Shown: positions 1 through 9,700, counted from the stretch's first letter. The stretch is DNA of 64,000 bases from Spirochaetaceae bacterium (GCA_031278215.1 JAITKV010000034.1:1-64000), one strand, 5' to 3'. Made by a program: numbers and translations. Notes: generated from the letters alone by a model not told the origin.

Positions 1-6
1 CCGTGC

Positions 7-249
7 GCCGCCGGATACCCGGCGGCCTTCGATACGCTTCGCAGCGGCCCCGAATCCTTTCGAACCCGGCGCCGCCTTGGCTTCTTTCTTTCTCTCCCTT
101 CCCTACAGACTGCGGTGTTACCCGCAGCCCGGTTTCCAAAGAACATTCACCGCCGAAAAACCCGCAGGCCTCTACATCCCGCCAAGCTCCCCGCAGGCCC
201 CGCCTGAGCGGGCTTGAAGACACTACTACGCCACAAGAAGTTTTGTCAA
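7..249 (-). ncRNA. Candidate structured RNA or long 5' leader running off the left edge
   Basis: No convincing protein gene is seen here on either strand. On the minus strand a TTGACA box (249-244) is followed after 18 bases by TAGTGT (225-220), a plausible sigma-70 promoter. The predicted transcript is GC-rich and can fold: CTGCGG/CCGCAG near 107-128 and an 8-bp perfect stem GCCGCCGG/CCGGCGGC at 7-26 with a four-base loop. It could be a small RNA or the 5' leader (riboswitch or attenuator) of a gene beyond base 1. GGGAAGG and GAAGCCA stretches faintly recall cobalamin riboswitches, but the conserved B12 box is not met, so I do not assign a class. Confidence 0.3.
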
Positions 250-292
250 GCGCTCTTCTTCAAAATTTAGGTCTTAAAACTCAATTTTCGAA

Positions 293-315
293 TTTTGCAG
301 GCCCAGCCTGCAAAA
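293..315. terminator. Perfect 10-bp hairpin with T-rich ends
   Basis: TTTTGCAGGC (293-302) and GCCTGCAAAA (306-315) are exact reverse complements around a three-base loop. The stem ends in A/T runs on both sides, so it could stop transcription in either direction. It separates the promoter at 433-461 from the one at 220-249. Confidence 0.55.
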
Positions 316-426
316 CCGCGTTTTCCAGAAGAACAGCCTCACGGCTAAGCCCTGAAACTGCCTAAATAGCCCTGACCCCAAGGGGCCCTATATATAATTC
401 CACCGATGCGGAACGTATAGTCTGTA
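293..426 (-). ncRNA. Candidate small RNA with own promoter and terminator hairpin
   Basis: A strong minus-strand promoter (433-461) would start transcription near base 426. About 110 bases downstream lies a perfect 10-bp hairpin (315-306 with 302-293, loop of three bases) whose stem ends in TTTT, like an intrinsic terminator. Between them no open frame with coding character is visible. The only overlapping frame, 345-575 on this strand, starts far upstream of the promoter. A transcript of roughly 130 nucleotides is inferred; its function is unknown. Confidence 0.35.
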
Positions 427-432
427 ACGATA

Positions 433-461
433 ACAATACTTAAAAATGCGATGTATGTCAA
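433..461 (-). promoter_or_regulatory. Sigma-70 promoter
   Basis: TTGACA (461-456), 17-base spacer, TATTGT (438-433), reading leftwards. The -35 box is perfect and the spacing ideal. Two direct repeats lie immediately upstream (466-498). Confidence 0.6.
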
Positions 462-465
462 GGGG

Positions 466-498
466 ATCCGTGAAAATTGTGAATAATCCGTGAAAATT
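466..498. repeat. Two 13-bp direct repeats 20 bp apart upstream of a promoter
   Basis: ATCCGTGAAAATT occurs at 466-478 and exactly again at 486-498. The 20-bp period is about two helical turns. With a predicted start site near 426, the repeats are centred near -46 and -66, the usual place for a tandem-binding activator such as an OmpR/PhoB-type regulator. No regulator is identified. Confidence 0.5.
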
Positions 499-599
499 TT
501 TAAAAAAATTAACCTGATTATGGAAAAACCTTGATTTGCCGCCAAGGTTCCGTATCCAAAAAGAGGCCGGCGCATACGGCGTAAAACCGTTTCCCTATA

Positions 600-651
600 T
601 CGAATTAGGGTCTGTCCATAATGTGTCTACATTATGGACAGACTCGAATTA
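600..651. mobile_element. Minimal palindrome flanked by 8-bp direct repeats (IS/MITE remnant?)
   Basis: A perfect 14-bp inverted repeat, GTCTGTCCATAATG (610-623) and its complement (630-643), surrounds six bases. It is bracketed by the exact 8-bp direct repeat TCGAATTA at 600-607 and 644-651. Terminal inverted repeats inside a target-site duplication are the signature of an insertion sequence, but only about 36 bp lie between the duplicated bases. It could be a tiny internally deleted element or excision scar. The right-hand repeat supplies the stop codon of the DUF1848 gene. It might instead be a terminator for that gene, though it has no T-run. Confidence 0.4.
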
Positions 652-1548
652 ATACGCGGTACCGCAGCCCGGCGGGTCTCCGGAGGCGGCGGAGGGGGAA
701 AACGGGGGGCCGGGGCGCCGGGCGTAACAGTATACGCAGCCTGCGGGACAGGGGCCGTAAGCGCCGATGTCTACACTGGAGGCGCATCTACAGTGGGAAC
801 GCTGGTTTTTGTCCTTTCCGCCGGTTTTAATGCCCCAAAGCTTTTCGATAAGCTCCCCGTCAATACAGGCGCCCCGTACTATACCCGGGGGGATGCGATC
901 CTCCGGTTCGGCGCAGGTTTGGATGGTCATGCCGGCTTCCCGGGCAATCCGGGCCAAGCCGCTTAACAGGTCCCAGGGCCCGGGAAGCAGGCGGCCTTCG
1001 GCGTCCGTCACCGGCAGCCGTTTAAGGCGGCCCTGCCGTTCCAGGGCGGCAAGACGCCGCTCCGGCCCCCGATAGGCGTCGAAGAGGCTGATAATGACCC
1101 TTCGGACAAGCCCCTCCAAGGACCGGGAAAGGGTCCTGAAATTACAAAGATGGAATTCTTCATCGGTGCCGCCGCTAAGAAAAACAGGATCGTAGCGCCA
1201 TATAAGCCTGTCGGGCCCTAGCCGGGCGGCAAGGTTTTCCATGGCCCGCAGCACCGCCTCCTGCCGGGGTCCACGGGGTTCTAGAATTTTGGGATACCCC
1301 GTGAGGGTGGTCATCACATAGTACCGGCAGCCCCGTTTGGCCAGGGTTTCTTCATGAAGCAGGATGGCGCCGGGGTCCCGGGTCCAGAAGACAAAAAGCT
1401 CCGCGTCGCCGGGAAGCAGGGATACCCGCCGAATTTGCGTATGGTTATACGGATTTACCGTTTCAACAAACCCCGCATCCAGGCGGTTTAAAAACCACGG
1501 AAAATGGAACCGGGGAATATCACATCGGCGGGAAGCGGAGATTATCAT
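649..1548 (-). CDS. DUF1848 family protein (Fe-S/radical-SAM-like)
   Basis: A 299-residue protein recognised as DUF1848 by its start (MIISASRRCDIPRF), the internal segment FVFWTRDP and the Cys-rich C-terminus around residues 250-280 (CxC, then DIGxYxxCxxGCxYCYA), which probably binds an iron-sulfur cluster. The family resembles spore photoproduct lyase and radical SAM enzymes at this motif; its substrate is unknown. The Pro/Gly/Ser-rich tail after the CYA motif ends in a stop codon formed by a direct repeat flanking a palindrome, so the last residues may have been altered by an insertion. A TATACT -10 box ends seven bases before the ATG, so the message may be leaderless. Confidence 0.8.
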   Translation of the reverse strand: MIISASRRCDIPRFHFPWFLNRLDAGFVETVNPYNHTQIRRVSLLPGDAELFVFWTRDPGAILLHEETLAKRGCRYYVMTTLTGYPKILEPRGPRQEAVLRAMENLAARLGPDRLIWRYDPVFLSGGTDEEFHLCNFRTLSRSLEGLVRRVIISLFDAYRGPERRLAALERQGRLKRLPVTDAEGRLLPGPWDLLSGLARIAREAGMTIQTCAEPEDRIPPGIVRGACIDGELIEKLWGIKTGGKDKNQRSHCRCASSVDIGAYGPCPAGCVYCYARRPGPPFSPSAASGDPPGCGTAY

Positions 1549-1555
1549 ATTCCCC

Positions 1556-1561
1556 AGTATA
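1556..1561 (-). promoter_or_regulatory. -10 box giving a near-leaderless transcript for the DUF1848 gene
   Basis: TATACT (1561-1556) ends seven bases before the ATG at 1548. I see no good -35 box at 16-18 bases. Start of transcription at or one base before the ATG is inferred. Confidence 0.4.
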
Positions 1562-1648
1562 CGGCGGCCCGCCGTAAAAGCGCCAGGTCTTGCAGTGTAA
1601 ACGCCGCGCCCGCAGCCCCGGCCTATGTCTTCCTGGAAACCGGGTTCG

Positions 1649-2029
1649 CTATGCCTTCTTAGAGGCCAGTTCCTGTTCCCGTTTTTCCAGGGCTTCTTTG
1701 AGGGCGCCTATTTCGCTAAACATGGCCTTGATTTCGGGCTCGTCCACACTGACAGTCGAGACGCCGTTTTCAAAGATTTTGTACAGTTCCACGCCGAACC
1801 GGCCCAAAAGTTTTTTTGTCTGGCCCTCAAGCTGCTTTATTTCCAGCATCAGGACCCCCCTTTCCCCCAGTTCCTGGACCTTGGCGCCGGCTTTGACGGC
1901 AAAGTCCTTAGTCGCCTCCAGGCCCCGGCTGCCCCAATCCTGGGCCTTCCCCCCCGCCCTGGCCGCTATTTCCCGGGAAACCTGTAATCCCTGATCCAGC
2001 AGTTCCTTCAAAGTATCGCTAAATCCCAT
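1649..2029 (-). CDS. Small coiled-coil hypothetical protein
   Basis: A 126-residue protein, rich in Ala, Glu, Lys and Gln, that I do not recognise. It lacks a signal peptide or membrane segment. Residues 1-45 look amphipathic (DTLKELLDQGLQVSREIAAR), the middle carries LEIKQLEGQTKKLLGRF, and the last 25 residues (ALEKREQELASKK) form a likely coiled coil. The start is secure: AAAGGAGG lies seven bases upstream of the ATG. It is a stand-alone gene between the DUF1848 gene and the phosphatase. A structural or stress-related role is possible, but nothing in the sequence proves it. Confidence 0.6.
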   Translation of the reverse strand: MGFSDTLKELLDQGLQVSREIAARAGGKAQDWGSRGLEATKDFAVKAGAKVQELGERGVLMLEIKQLEGQTKKLLGRFGVELYKIFENGVSTVSVDEPEIKAMFSEIGALKEALEKREQELASKKA

Positions 2030-2053
2030 AATCGCCTCCTTTTTTTAGGTCCC

Positions 2054-2093
2054 AGGGAAACGTTGATTAAATGACGCTAATCGGCGTTTCCCT
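2054..2093. repeat. Long inverted repeat in the intergenic region
   Basis: AGGGAAACG (2054-2062) pairs with CGTTTCCCT (2085-2093), and inside it GATTA (2064-2068) pairs with TAATC (2078-2082). In plus-strand RNA the two intervening bases form G-U pairs, giving a continuous 16-bp stem with an eight-base loop. No T-run follows. A second weak repeat (TTATTC/GAATAA, about 2129-2146) lies nearby. It may terminate the phosphatase transcript or be a regulator site. The rest of 2030-2180 shows nothing. Confidence 0.45.
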
Positions 2094-2180
2094 ATGTATT
2101 GGACCTGTTCAATAACCCGGTGCTTATTCTCAATTGAATAAATCAGTGCTTCCTTAGCTTACTTTTACAAAACCGGAGTA

Positions 2181-5100
2181 CTACTTCCGGTTTATCCCTA
2201 AAATCGTCAGATCGTCGTACTGTTCATCTTCCTTTAGATGAGTATAGTACATATACGCGTCATTGCCAGGGTTTTCCCGGGTGTTGTAGCAGTAATTCCG
2301 GTACTGCTGGAAATGTTTCTGCAAAAACGCATCCACCTTTTTATCTACCAGAACCTGGTTTTCTTCGGCGGCCTTGGGGTCCTTGTATATACGGAATATT
2401 TTTTCCACCGAAACCATGGCCATGATCGCCTCTTCTACCTTACCCTCGCAGGTGGTAAAATCAAAGGAAAGGTCCCGGTTTTCTCCTTCGGGGTTGTGGT
2501 ACTTGTGGAGGACGTATACCTCCTTGTTCATCACCGCATTGATGATCCCCTCCACCCGGTCGGGACCCATTTCCTCGTCTCCCTGGCCCACCGTATGGGT
2601 TGCATGGGCGGTATCCTTTTCGCCCTCTGCGCAAAGAATTTCGGCAAAATCCGCATTCCTGAATTTTCGTTTGGCCTCTTCAATACCGTCGGTGAACAGG
2701 AACAGGATATCCTCGTGATCAATGGTCAGGGTTTGGACGGGATACCCGCCCTTGGATTCTACCAGGAAGTTGGGCAGCACCCCGGTGGCGGGGGTTTCCC
2801 GAAGGGTTACGGTTTTTATGCGTCTTTCGGACGCGTCGTACCAGTGGATAATGTTGTCCCCGGCGTTGCAGAACCGGATAAGGCCGGTTTGGGAATCCAG
2901 GAGGCAGAGGGTAAAGGCGGCAAAACGGCCCTTGAAACCCAGGTTTTCCAGGAAATCGTTGATCTGGTAGACCAGATCTTCAATATGGAAGCCTTTCTCG
3001 GTGGGCTTCCAGCGTCTAAAGAAGTTGATAAACATAGTGGCTACCTGGATCATGATCAGGGCCGCGGGAATTCCCTTTCCTGCTACGTCGCATTTAATAA
3101 TCGCATAGTACCGATCGTCCAGATCCTGGTAGTCAAAGTAGTCCCCGGACACGCCCTTGGCGCCCTCGTAGTAGCCGAAGAACCGGACATTTTTGGCGTC
3201 CTTAAAGCCGCTGGAAAGCTTGTTTCCCTCCCGGTCCAATTCCAGGGGAATAAATTTTTTCTGGATCTCCTTACCCAGAGAAAGGTCCGACGCGGCAATG
3301 GCGGCCTTAACCAGGCCATGGGTCATATCGTTGATGGTTCTTCCCAGGATCTCAATTTCATCCTTGGTTTTGATTTCAATGTCCACCCCTTCAAGCTTGG
3401 ATTTATCATCCGTATCCCGGATCCGTTCCACATGGCTTACCAGCTTGGCGATGGGTGTTATGATAAGGGTAGACAGAAGCAGGGCCCCTATGGCGCCTAT
3501 GGCTATGGCCGCCAGGGCGATAATAAGAATGATCCGCAGCAGGGCCCACTGGCCTTCGCGGATCTGGGTTATAATCGAATCGATGGTCACTTCCAGGCGA
3601 ATAAGGCCCCGGTAATACATGTCGTCGCCGCCCGGGTAAAGGACCGGCTTAAAGAAGATATAGGTGTTGCTGGTATTTTCCCGTAAAGAAACGGTGGAAA
3701 AAACCGGCTCGGAACCGATTTCCCGGCTGATTTCCGCCAGCCGCTCGCTTAGCTGGGTCTGGTACGACTGGGTGGTAATGGCTATGGCGTCGATCCTGGC
3801 GTTTTCTTCCGGGCTTAGATTGGGCCGGTCCAGCAGTTCCCCGGCCTCCCTGTTCAGGATGGTAATGCTGGCGGACAATTCGCCCACCGACTGCCGGGCG
3901 CGTTCGTTCAATTCTTCCACCATGCCTTCGATTCGGGGGCTAAGGCTGTCCGTAAGTCTGGATACTCCCAGTTCCAGGCTGGAATCTATTTTGGAAGCTA
4001 TGTCGGGATCGTTGGTGGCCAGTACGTGGTTGTTAAAGACGTCTTCTTTCCCGTAACCGGTAATGGTAACGTAACGGGCTTCGGGGATCGCCGAGGACTG
4101 GAAGGGCAGGTACCCTAATTCCAGCAGGTTATTGCTGGGCATGTAGGCCCGGGCGCTGGTGGCAATTCCTTCCAGAAGTACCGCCGAACGATCCCGAAGC
4201 CCCTGCAGCAGGGTAGATTCCTGGGTTCTTCCCATCATGACGTAGAGGGGGCTGGAGATCATCACAACCACCAGGATCACCAGGACTATGGTGAAGGACG
4301 CCATTTTAAGGCGCAGTCCCCCGCCCTTTCGCTTAATTCTGATCATCCGCTTTTTCTTTTCCGAAGGCATAATATCTCCTGTGATAAGGGCGATGGTTTC
4401 CATCCGTATCGCCGCACTTTCGGCCATTACACTGCCGATCCCCCGCAGCGAAGCAAGGAATCCCAGCACACAGAACGCCATGATCGCCCCCAGGATCAGG
4501 TAGGACGGGTCAACCACGAATGTCCGATCTTTTCGCAGAACCCAGGAGGGCTGCCAGGTTTGGCTGTAATCGCCGAATTTAATGGTCCCGGTCCTGTCCA
4601 CCGTTAGAAGAGGAGGAGACACATACAGGCCCCGGCGGGGATGGTCCATAAGGATCCGGTACAGCCCCGGAGAAATATCGTTTACCAGAAGATCGCTGAT
4701 TTCCCTGTCCGAGGATACCTGGTAATCCCCCCCGTTAAGCCGGTATTCCCGGTCGTAGGGTTCCAGCCCGTCCCGATCCAGGATTATCCGGGTAACAAGG
4801 CCCCCGTCGGCAAAGCCCCGGCCTATGATCCGCATGACAAGCTGCCCTTCTTCATTCTGCCGGGCGTCCGCATAGCCTATATACGTATAGGGTACATACT
4901 TGTTGGTCTTAAAAAAATACCTGCTGGGTATACCGATATTTCCTACCTCGTCCACCGCGGAAACGGTAAAGGCCCACAGGCCGTTGTCTTCGTTGGTAAA
5001 AGAAGCGGTGTTTCCCGGACCAAGGACAGCCCGGGGGGGCTGGGCGGTTCTTTCAAAACGCTGTCCGGCGGCCCGGTTCAAATCTTCGCCGGTTCCCTCC

Positions 5101-6749
5101 AGGATCGAGGCGGGGCCCAGGTATTCCAGGTTCCAGGTATATCCGGTAATATCCGACGCGGGGGGGGTGTTCCAGCGCATGGTAAAGGTATTTGAAACAA
5201 GGAAGCCCTCCGGGTCTGTTTCGGGAAGAATAATCCGGGCCGCCGGGGGAGGGGTGGTATCCCGGATAAACGTAACCCGCACCGGATCCGACCAGGCGCC
5301 GGAATGGTCCTGGGTAATAAGGGAAAAATACCAGGTTCCGTCGGCATCCACGGTCATTTCCAAAGAAGCCGGGGGAATGGCGCTCATGATTTCCCGGGGG
5401 GGCTCTTCGCGGATGTTTTCGCTCCAGGACCAGGCATAGCCCCGGACATTTATAGAAGACCGGGGGGCGCTCCAGCTGATAAGGGCCGTGCTGTTTCTGG
5501 TTCTTCTTCCGGAAACAAAATTCCGGGTAAGGATCTGGGGCTGGCCAATGGAGGTGTCCGGCGACAGGGAGTAGATGCGATCCTGCCCCTGCCGGGAACT
5601 TTGCCAGAATATGGTCAGGGTATCCCCCGCAATCACCGGACGGCCAAAAGACGCGTCCCCCCCCAGGCCGTGGGAAAGGTCCGTTCCCTGGCTCCAGCCG
5701 CTTCCGCTTTCGCCGGCCATCATGATCCGGTTAGAGCCCTGGCTGTTATCAAACCAGACCACCATGGTGTTTCCTTTAAGGGCAAAGGCCATGGGGTTGT
5801 TACAGTACGCGTTATTAACGTTTATTTTATTCGGCGCGCCGGAAATGGAGCCGTCGTTGTTTAGGCGGGTTCCGTAAATTTGGGGGGCCTGGCTTTGATA
5901 CCGCCGTTCCCAGACCACAAATAGATTCTCGTGTTGAACCGAAAGGTGGGGCCGCTGGTTGTCGAATTCGTCGGGGTTTGCTTCCGGGTTAAGAAAATCC
6001 CGAAACCCCGTTACCCTAAGCGACGGGGACCAGGATATTCCATTGTCCCGGGAGGATTTAAGGAAAAGTTGAAAGGTGGGCCCCACGTCGGCTAATCCGG
6101 GAACCTGGGACTGGTAGATTACATAATCCCGGCCGTTTAAACTTACATACGAAGGCAAAAAGTTAAAGTTTCTTCCCTGTTCCGTAACAAAGGGCTGGAA
6201 ATTTGTCCACGTAATTCCGTCGCCGGAACGGGAATAGTACAGGGAAAGGCCGTCCCTGGTTGTACCCCGGGTAACAAACAAAAGGTACCCGCCGTCGGAC
6301 CGGGTAAAGATCCTGGGGGCTACGGAACTTTCCGAACCCAGTTCTAGCTGATGCCTGTCGAAGGTTTCTCCCAGGTCCGAGGAAATAAGAATATCCGTTT
6401 CCGTGCCCGAGGCGGCCACCGCAATGAGGATCCTTTCCCGGGCGTCAACGGCGACGCTTAAAATTGCCGGTTCGGCGCCGGCATAGGTATACGCGGCTGC
6501 CTGGCTTCGAAGGATCCACGGCGCCCTTCCCTGTCTTACCGCCAAACTAATGGTAATCTGCCCCCCGGAATCGGTGCGGGTGGTTTCCTGCCAGGCAACC
6601 ACGGATAGACCTTCCCGGTAGGCGGAAACGGGAAAACTCCCGTTTCGATTTGAAAACAGCCGGGGTTCTTCCCAATAGAGTTCCTGGGCAAAAAGCGGGA
6701 CAAAACCCAGTAAAACCCACAAAAAAACCGGGAAGCGTTTGTTTTTCAT
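2181..6749 (-). CDS. Membrane sensor with beta-propeller ectodomain, HAMP and SpoIIE/PP2C phosphatase
   Basis: A 1522-residue protein. An N-terminal signal peptide is followed by about 700 residues with sialidase/BNR-like and fibronectin-like repeats (SRDNGISWS, SSDLGETF). Membrane segments lie near residues 750-770, 815-835 and 1070-1095, the last leading into a HAMP domain (TPIAKLVSHVERI). Residues about 1190-1500 are a SpoIIE/RsbU-type serine phosphatase with SGDYFDY, KCDVAGKGIPAALIM and LFTDGIEEA, which supply the metal-binding aspartates. The protein probably senses something in the periplasm and dephosphorylates an anti-anti-sigma-type partner. Its ATG overlaps the stop of the TPR gene (ATGA), so the two are translationally coupled. 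From memory T. pallidum has a similar fusion beside a FadL-like gene. Confidence 0.85.
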   Translation of the reverse strand: MKNKRFPVFLWVLLGFVPLFAQELYWEEPRLFSNRNGSFPVSAYREGLSVVAWQETTRTDSGGQITISLAVRQGRAPWILRSQAAAYTYAGAEPAILSVAVDARERILIAVAASGTETDILISSDLGETFDRHQLELGSESSVAPRIFTRSDGGYLLFVTRGTTRDGLSLYYSRSGDGITWTNFQPFVTEQGRNFNFLPSYVSLNGRDYVIYQSQVPGLADVGPTFQLFLKSSRDNGISWSPSLRVTGFRDFLNPEANPDEFDNQRPHLSVQHENLFVVWERRYQSQAPQIYGTRLNNDGSISGAPNKINVNNAYCNNPMAFALKGNTMVVWFDNSQGSNRIMMAGESGSGWSQGTDLSHGLGGDASFGRPVIAGDTLTIFWQSSRQGQDRIYSLSPDTSIGQPQILTRNFVSGRRTRNSTALISWSAPRSSINVRGYAWSWSENIREEPPREIMSAIPPASLEMTVDADGTWYFSLITQDHSGAWSDPVRVTFIRDTTPPPAARIILPETDPEGFLVSNTFTMRWNTPPASDITGYTWNLEYLGPASILEGTGEDLNRAAGQRFERTAQPPRAVLGPGNTASFTNEDNGLWAFTVSAVDEVGNIGIPSRYFFKTNKYVPYTYIGYADARQNEEGQLVMRIIGRGFADGGLVTRIILDRDGLEPYDREYRLNGGDYQVSSDREISDLLVNDISPGLYRILMDHPRRGLYVSPPLLTVDRTGTIKFGDYSQTWQPSWVLRKDRTFVVDPSYLILGAIMAFCVLGFLASLRGIGSVMAESAAIRMETIALITGDIMPSEKKKRMIRIKRKGGGLRLKMASFTIVLVILVVVMISSPLYVMMGRTQESTLLQGLRDRSAVLLEGIATSARAYMPSNNLLELGYLPFQSSAIPEARYVTITGYGKEDVFNNHVLATNDPDIASKIDSSLELGVSRLTDSLSPRIEGMVEELNERARQSVGELSASITILNREAGELLDRPNLSPEENARIDAIAITTQSYQTQLSERLAEISREIGSEPVFSTVSLRENTSNTYIFFKPVLYPGGDDMYYRGLIRLEVTIDSIITQIREGQWALLRIILIIALAAIAIGAIGALLLSTLIITPIAKLVSHVERIRDTDDKSKLEGVDIEIKTKDEIEILGRTINDMTHGLVKAAIAASDLSLGKEIQKKFIPLELDREGNKLSSGFKDAKNVRFFGYYEGAKGVSGDYFDYQDLDDRYYAIIKCDVAGKGIPAALIMIQVATMFINFFRRWKPTEKGFHIEDLVYQINDFLENLGFKGRFAAFTLCLLDSQTGLIRFCNAGDNIIHWYDASERRIKTVTLRETPATGVLPNFLVESKGGYPVQTLTIDHEDILFLFTDGIEEAKRKFRNADFAEILCAEGEKDTAHATHTVGQGDEEMGPDRVEGIINAVMNKEVYVLHKYHNPEGENRDLSFDFTTCEGKVEEAIMAMVSVEKIFRIYKDPKAAEENQVLVDKKVDAFLQKHFQQYRNYCYNTRENPGNDAYMYYTHLKEDEQYDDLTILGINRK

Positions 6750-9700
6750 TGGTCGAGATTGACCCGGGCCCGCCGTTCAAGTTCAAGCACCCGGTTGTTA
6801 CTGCGGTATTGAGGATTCCGGGCGTATATCTGGTTTATCAGCCGCATGGCGCCGACATAATTACTCTGGTTCAGCATCGTACCCGCCTGGACAAACAGCC
6901 TTTCGGCTTCGGCGTCCAAAATGGTTCTGCCGGCAACTTGGATCTGGGCAACCTGGTCAAAAAGCCTCCGGGCCTCCTGATTGCCCGGATTAAGCCGGAT
7001 TGCCCTGGCCAGATCGTTTCTGGCCCCTTCCAGTTCATTCATAATCCGGCCGGCAACAATGGGCCGGGCCTGGGCGGTTAGTTCATCCGAAAGGGCCACG
7101 GCGGCGGGATCCGGCAGCGGGGGGGCAAGCCCCACATCCCGTTCCGCCTGTTCCACAATGGCTGTTATGTTCGGATACCGGGGGTTTATTTTTTGGAGGT
7201 TCCGAAGATCGTTATAGGACTGCATATCCCTTCTTTTAGTTCCCGCCACGGCCTTGTTTATCCTATCGGCAAAATTTCTGTCAAATTCAGCGGGATCCAC
7301 TACCTGTTCAATCCGCAGATCCAGAATTCCCGCCTCTTCGTTCATGGGGTACACAAGTCTAACCTTCTGGATATTCCGGCTCGCCAGGGTAAGCTTCCGC
7401 AGGCCCTCGCCGCGATCCGAGCTGATAATACTCCGCCCCTCGGTATAGTTTTTCTGGGCCTCGCTTAAAAGCTGGCTCATTTCCGCGTACAGGGGGGCGG
7501 TTACCGGTATGGTTCTGCCGGAACGGCGGCCAATCCGGATCATCCCCCGCCAATAGTCAAGATCCGGGCTGTTTTCCGACTGGGTAACTTTCCAGCGGTT
7601 TTCTGCCCGGGTCAACAGTTCTTCGGCCTTGTCAAAGTCCCCCCCCCTGTACGCTTCATCAACCTGAGCCACCAGCCCCCGGACATCCCGCACCACCTCT
7701 TCATTTAAAAGCCGGGCTATTTCCGCGTCCAGATTGGGAACCGCCGTTTCACGTTTGTCCCAGGTGCTTTGATCGTCCTCGTACACCAGGGACTGATAAT
7801 AGGCGTCCCCGGCCTGTTGCAGCCGGTTCCGGGCGCTTTCATAGTCCCCCTGGTTTAGGGCGCCCTGGGCTTCCGCGTACCGGCGGTCCCCCTCTTCGCG
7901 CAGGGCCGCGGCCTGGGCCGACTGGGACCGGGCGGAGGCGGCCGTGGATCGGGCCCGGGACCGGACCGTGTCCAGGCGGTTTGCGATGTCCTGGGCCGAA
8001 TCCCGAAGGGCCCGGACCCGGGAGACGGCGTTAAATTCGGCGGATTCCGCATTGTACTGGTCGATAAGATTCTGCAGGGCCTGCTGGTTTGTCCCGGCCA
8101 GTCCGTCTATGCGGCCTAAAATTTCCGCGGCCGCGGTGGGGTGCTTGGATACGTACTCGGACTGATCCTGACTTTTGGTTCCTTCCAGCAGGGTAAGGCC
8201 TTCCTGGAATTCCTGTTCCCGGGCCAGCACCTGGGCGTCCACAACTCCGTTGGCGATGGTGTAACGCTTAACGGCGGAATCTTCTTCCCGGGCGGCAATT
8301 CTTTCCACCAGGGCGGAGGCCAGGGCGTCTATCCGGTCCATGTACGCCCCTCCCCCCGAATCGGGGTAACGGTCTTCCAGGGCATGGTATTCCGCCCCGT
8401 CCCGGCGAACCGCGGCGACCAGGGTTTGGGCGTCCTGCCGGATCTGCCGAAGGGTGTTAAAATTGGCCTGTTCCAGCCGTATTAATTCCCCGGCGCTCCC
8501 TCCGCTTCGCCATGCCGCCACGGTGTCCCGGTCCTCAACGGCCATGTAGCGGCTTCCCAGCTGGCTCAGGACCCGCAGATGTTCCGACGCGTTCCCCAGG
8601 GAACGAAACCGCAGGAAATTCTCCTCTTCTCCCCTGGGAACGGCCTGGTTAAACAGGGTAACTTTTTGGTCCTCCGTATCGAAGCGGTTCCAGCGGATTT
8701 CCAGATCCGCCGGCAGGGCGGCGTAGCCCGCCAGGACTTCCGCCCGGGCGCCGGTTCTGCTGTAGTTAAAGGATTCTGCATCCTGAACCGCCGCGGCATA
8801 CACAGACCGGGCCTTGGCGTCCATTAAATCCCGGGCCCTGGCAACCGCGTCATCCCAGAGACTGTAAAAAACCCCTATCATGCCGTCCCGGGGATCATTG
8901 GTTCGTCCTTCCATCAGCATAAGCGCAAAGGCCAAAAAATTTCTGTCCCGGTTCTGGGGGTTTAGCCGCCTAATCTGATCCAGATCCCCCCGAAAGGCCG
9001 TATCGGTCCCGGTAAAGAGGTTTTTTAAATCCGTAAGCCGGTCCATTTCCGCCCCCACCCGGTTATAGATGTTCCGGTACACGGTAAGATTCTGGGCTTC
9101 CATACCCTGATCCGCCTGGGCCCGTAGTTCGTTTACCGCGTTCAGAAGGCCGGCGGCGATTGAATTAAAGGTTCCGGTATTACCCTCCAGGGCCGCAATC
9201 CCCTGCCGGGCCCGGTTTTCAACGGCGGCCCCGTATCCGGCGGCAAAGAAATCCGCCTGGTATATATCCAGCCCCCCGGTATATGTCCTTAGGGCCTCGG
9301 TATACGCATCCCGGCCTATAAGCTCCTGGCCCCGGGTTAAAATTTCTTCCAGCCGGCGCTGATTTGACTTAAAGAGGGCCACTTCCCGGGTGCGGTTGAT
9401 AAAATCCTGGGTTTCGGCGATCCGCTGGGGATCCAGGTCCAGAAGTTCGTTGCTTAAGGCCAGGACCCGGGCGTCGTCAACGGGATACTTTTCCAGTTCA
9501 TCCAAAAGAAGCTGGGCGGTGTAGTTGTAGGCGTCCCGGGCCCGCAGGATCCGCTGAATGCGGACCTGGGCCTGTTCAAATTCTACGGCCCCCCGCCTGC
9601 CGTACCCGCTTAGAATCCGCAGGGCTTCGTTATAGCGCTTTTCCGCAATTAGTTCATCCGCCGTGGACAGGATGTCTTCCTGCTGTCCCCTCCCGTAAAG

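Noticed and set aside
20-220. Cobalamin riboswitch on the minus strand
   Set aside because: GGGAAGG and GAAGCCA are suggestive, but the B12 box and the order of elements do not fit.
3-365. Open frame of 120 codons on the plus strand
   Set aside because: Pro/Ser/Arg-rich with no recognisable motif, no ribosome site, and it lies over stable hairpins and opposite promoter sequences; treated as chance in GC-rich DNA.
345-575. Open frame of 76 codons on the minus strand
   Set aside because: It spans a strong promoter and direct repeats, has no ribosome site and no motif.
2238-3686. 482-codon frame on the plus strand
   Set aside because: Exact antisense of the SpoIIE phosphatase gene, whose frame has clear domains; a codon-bias shadow.
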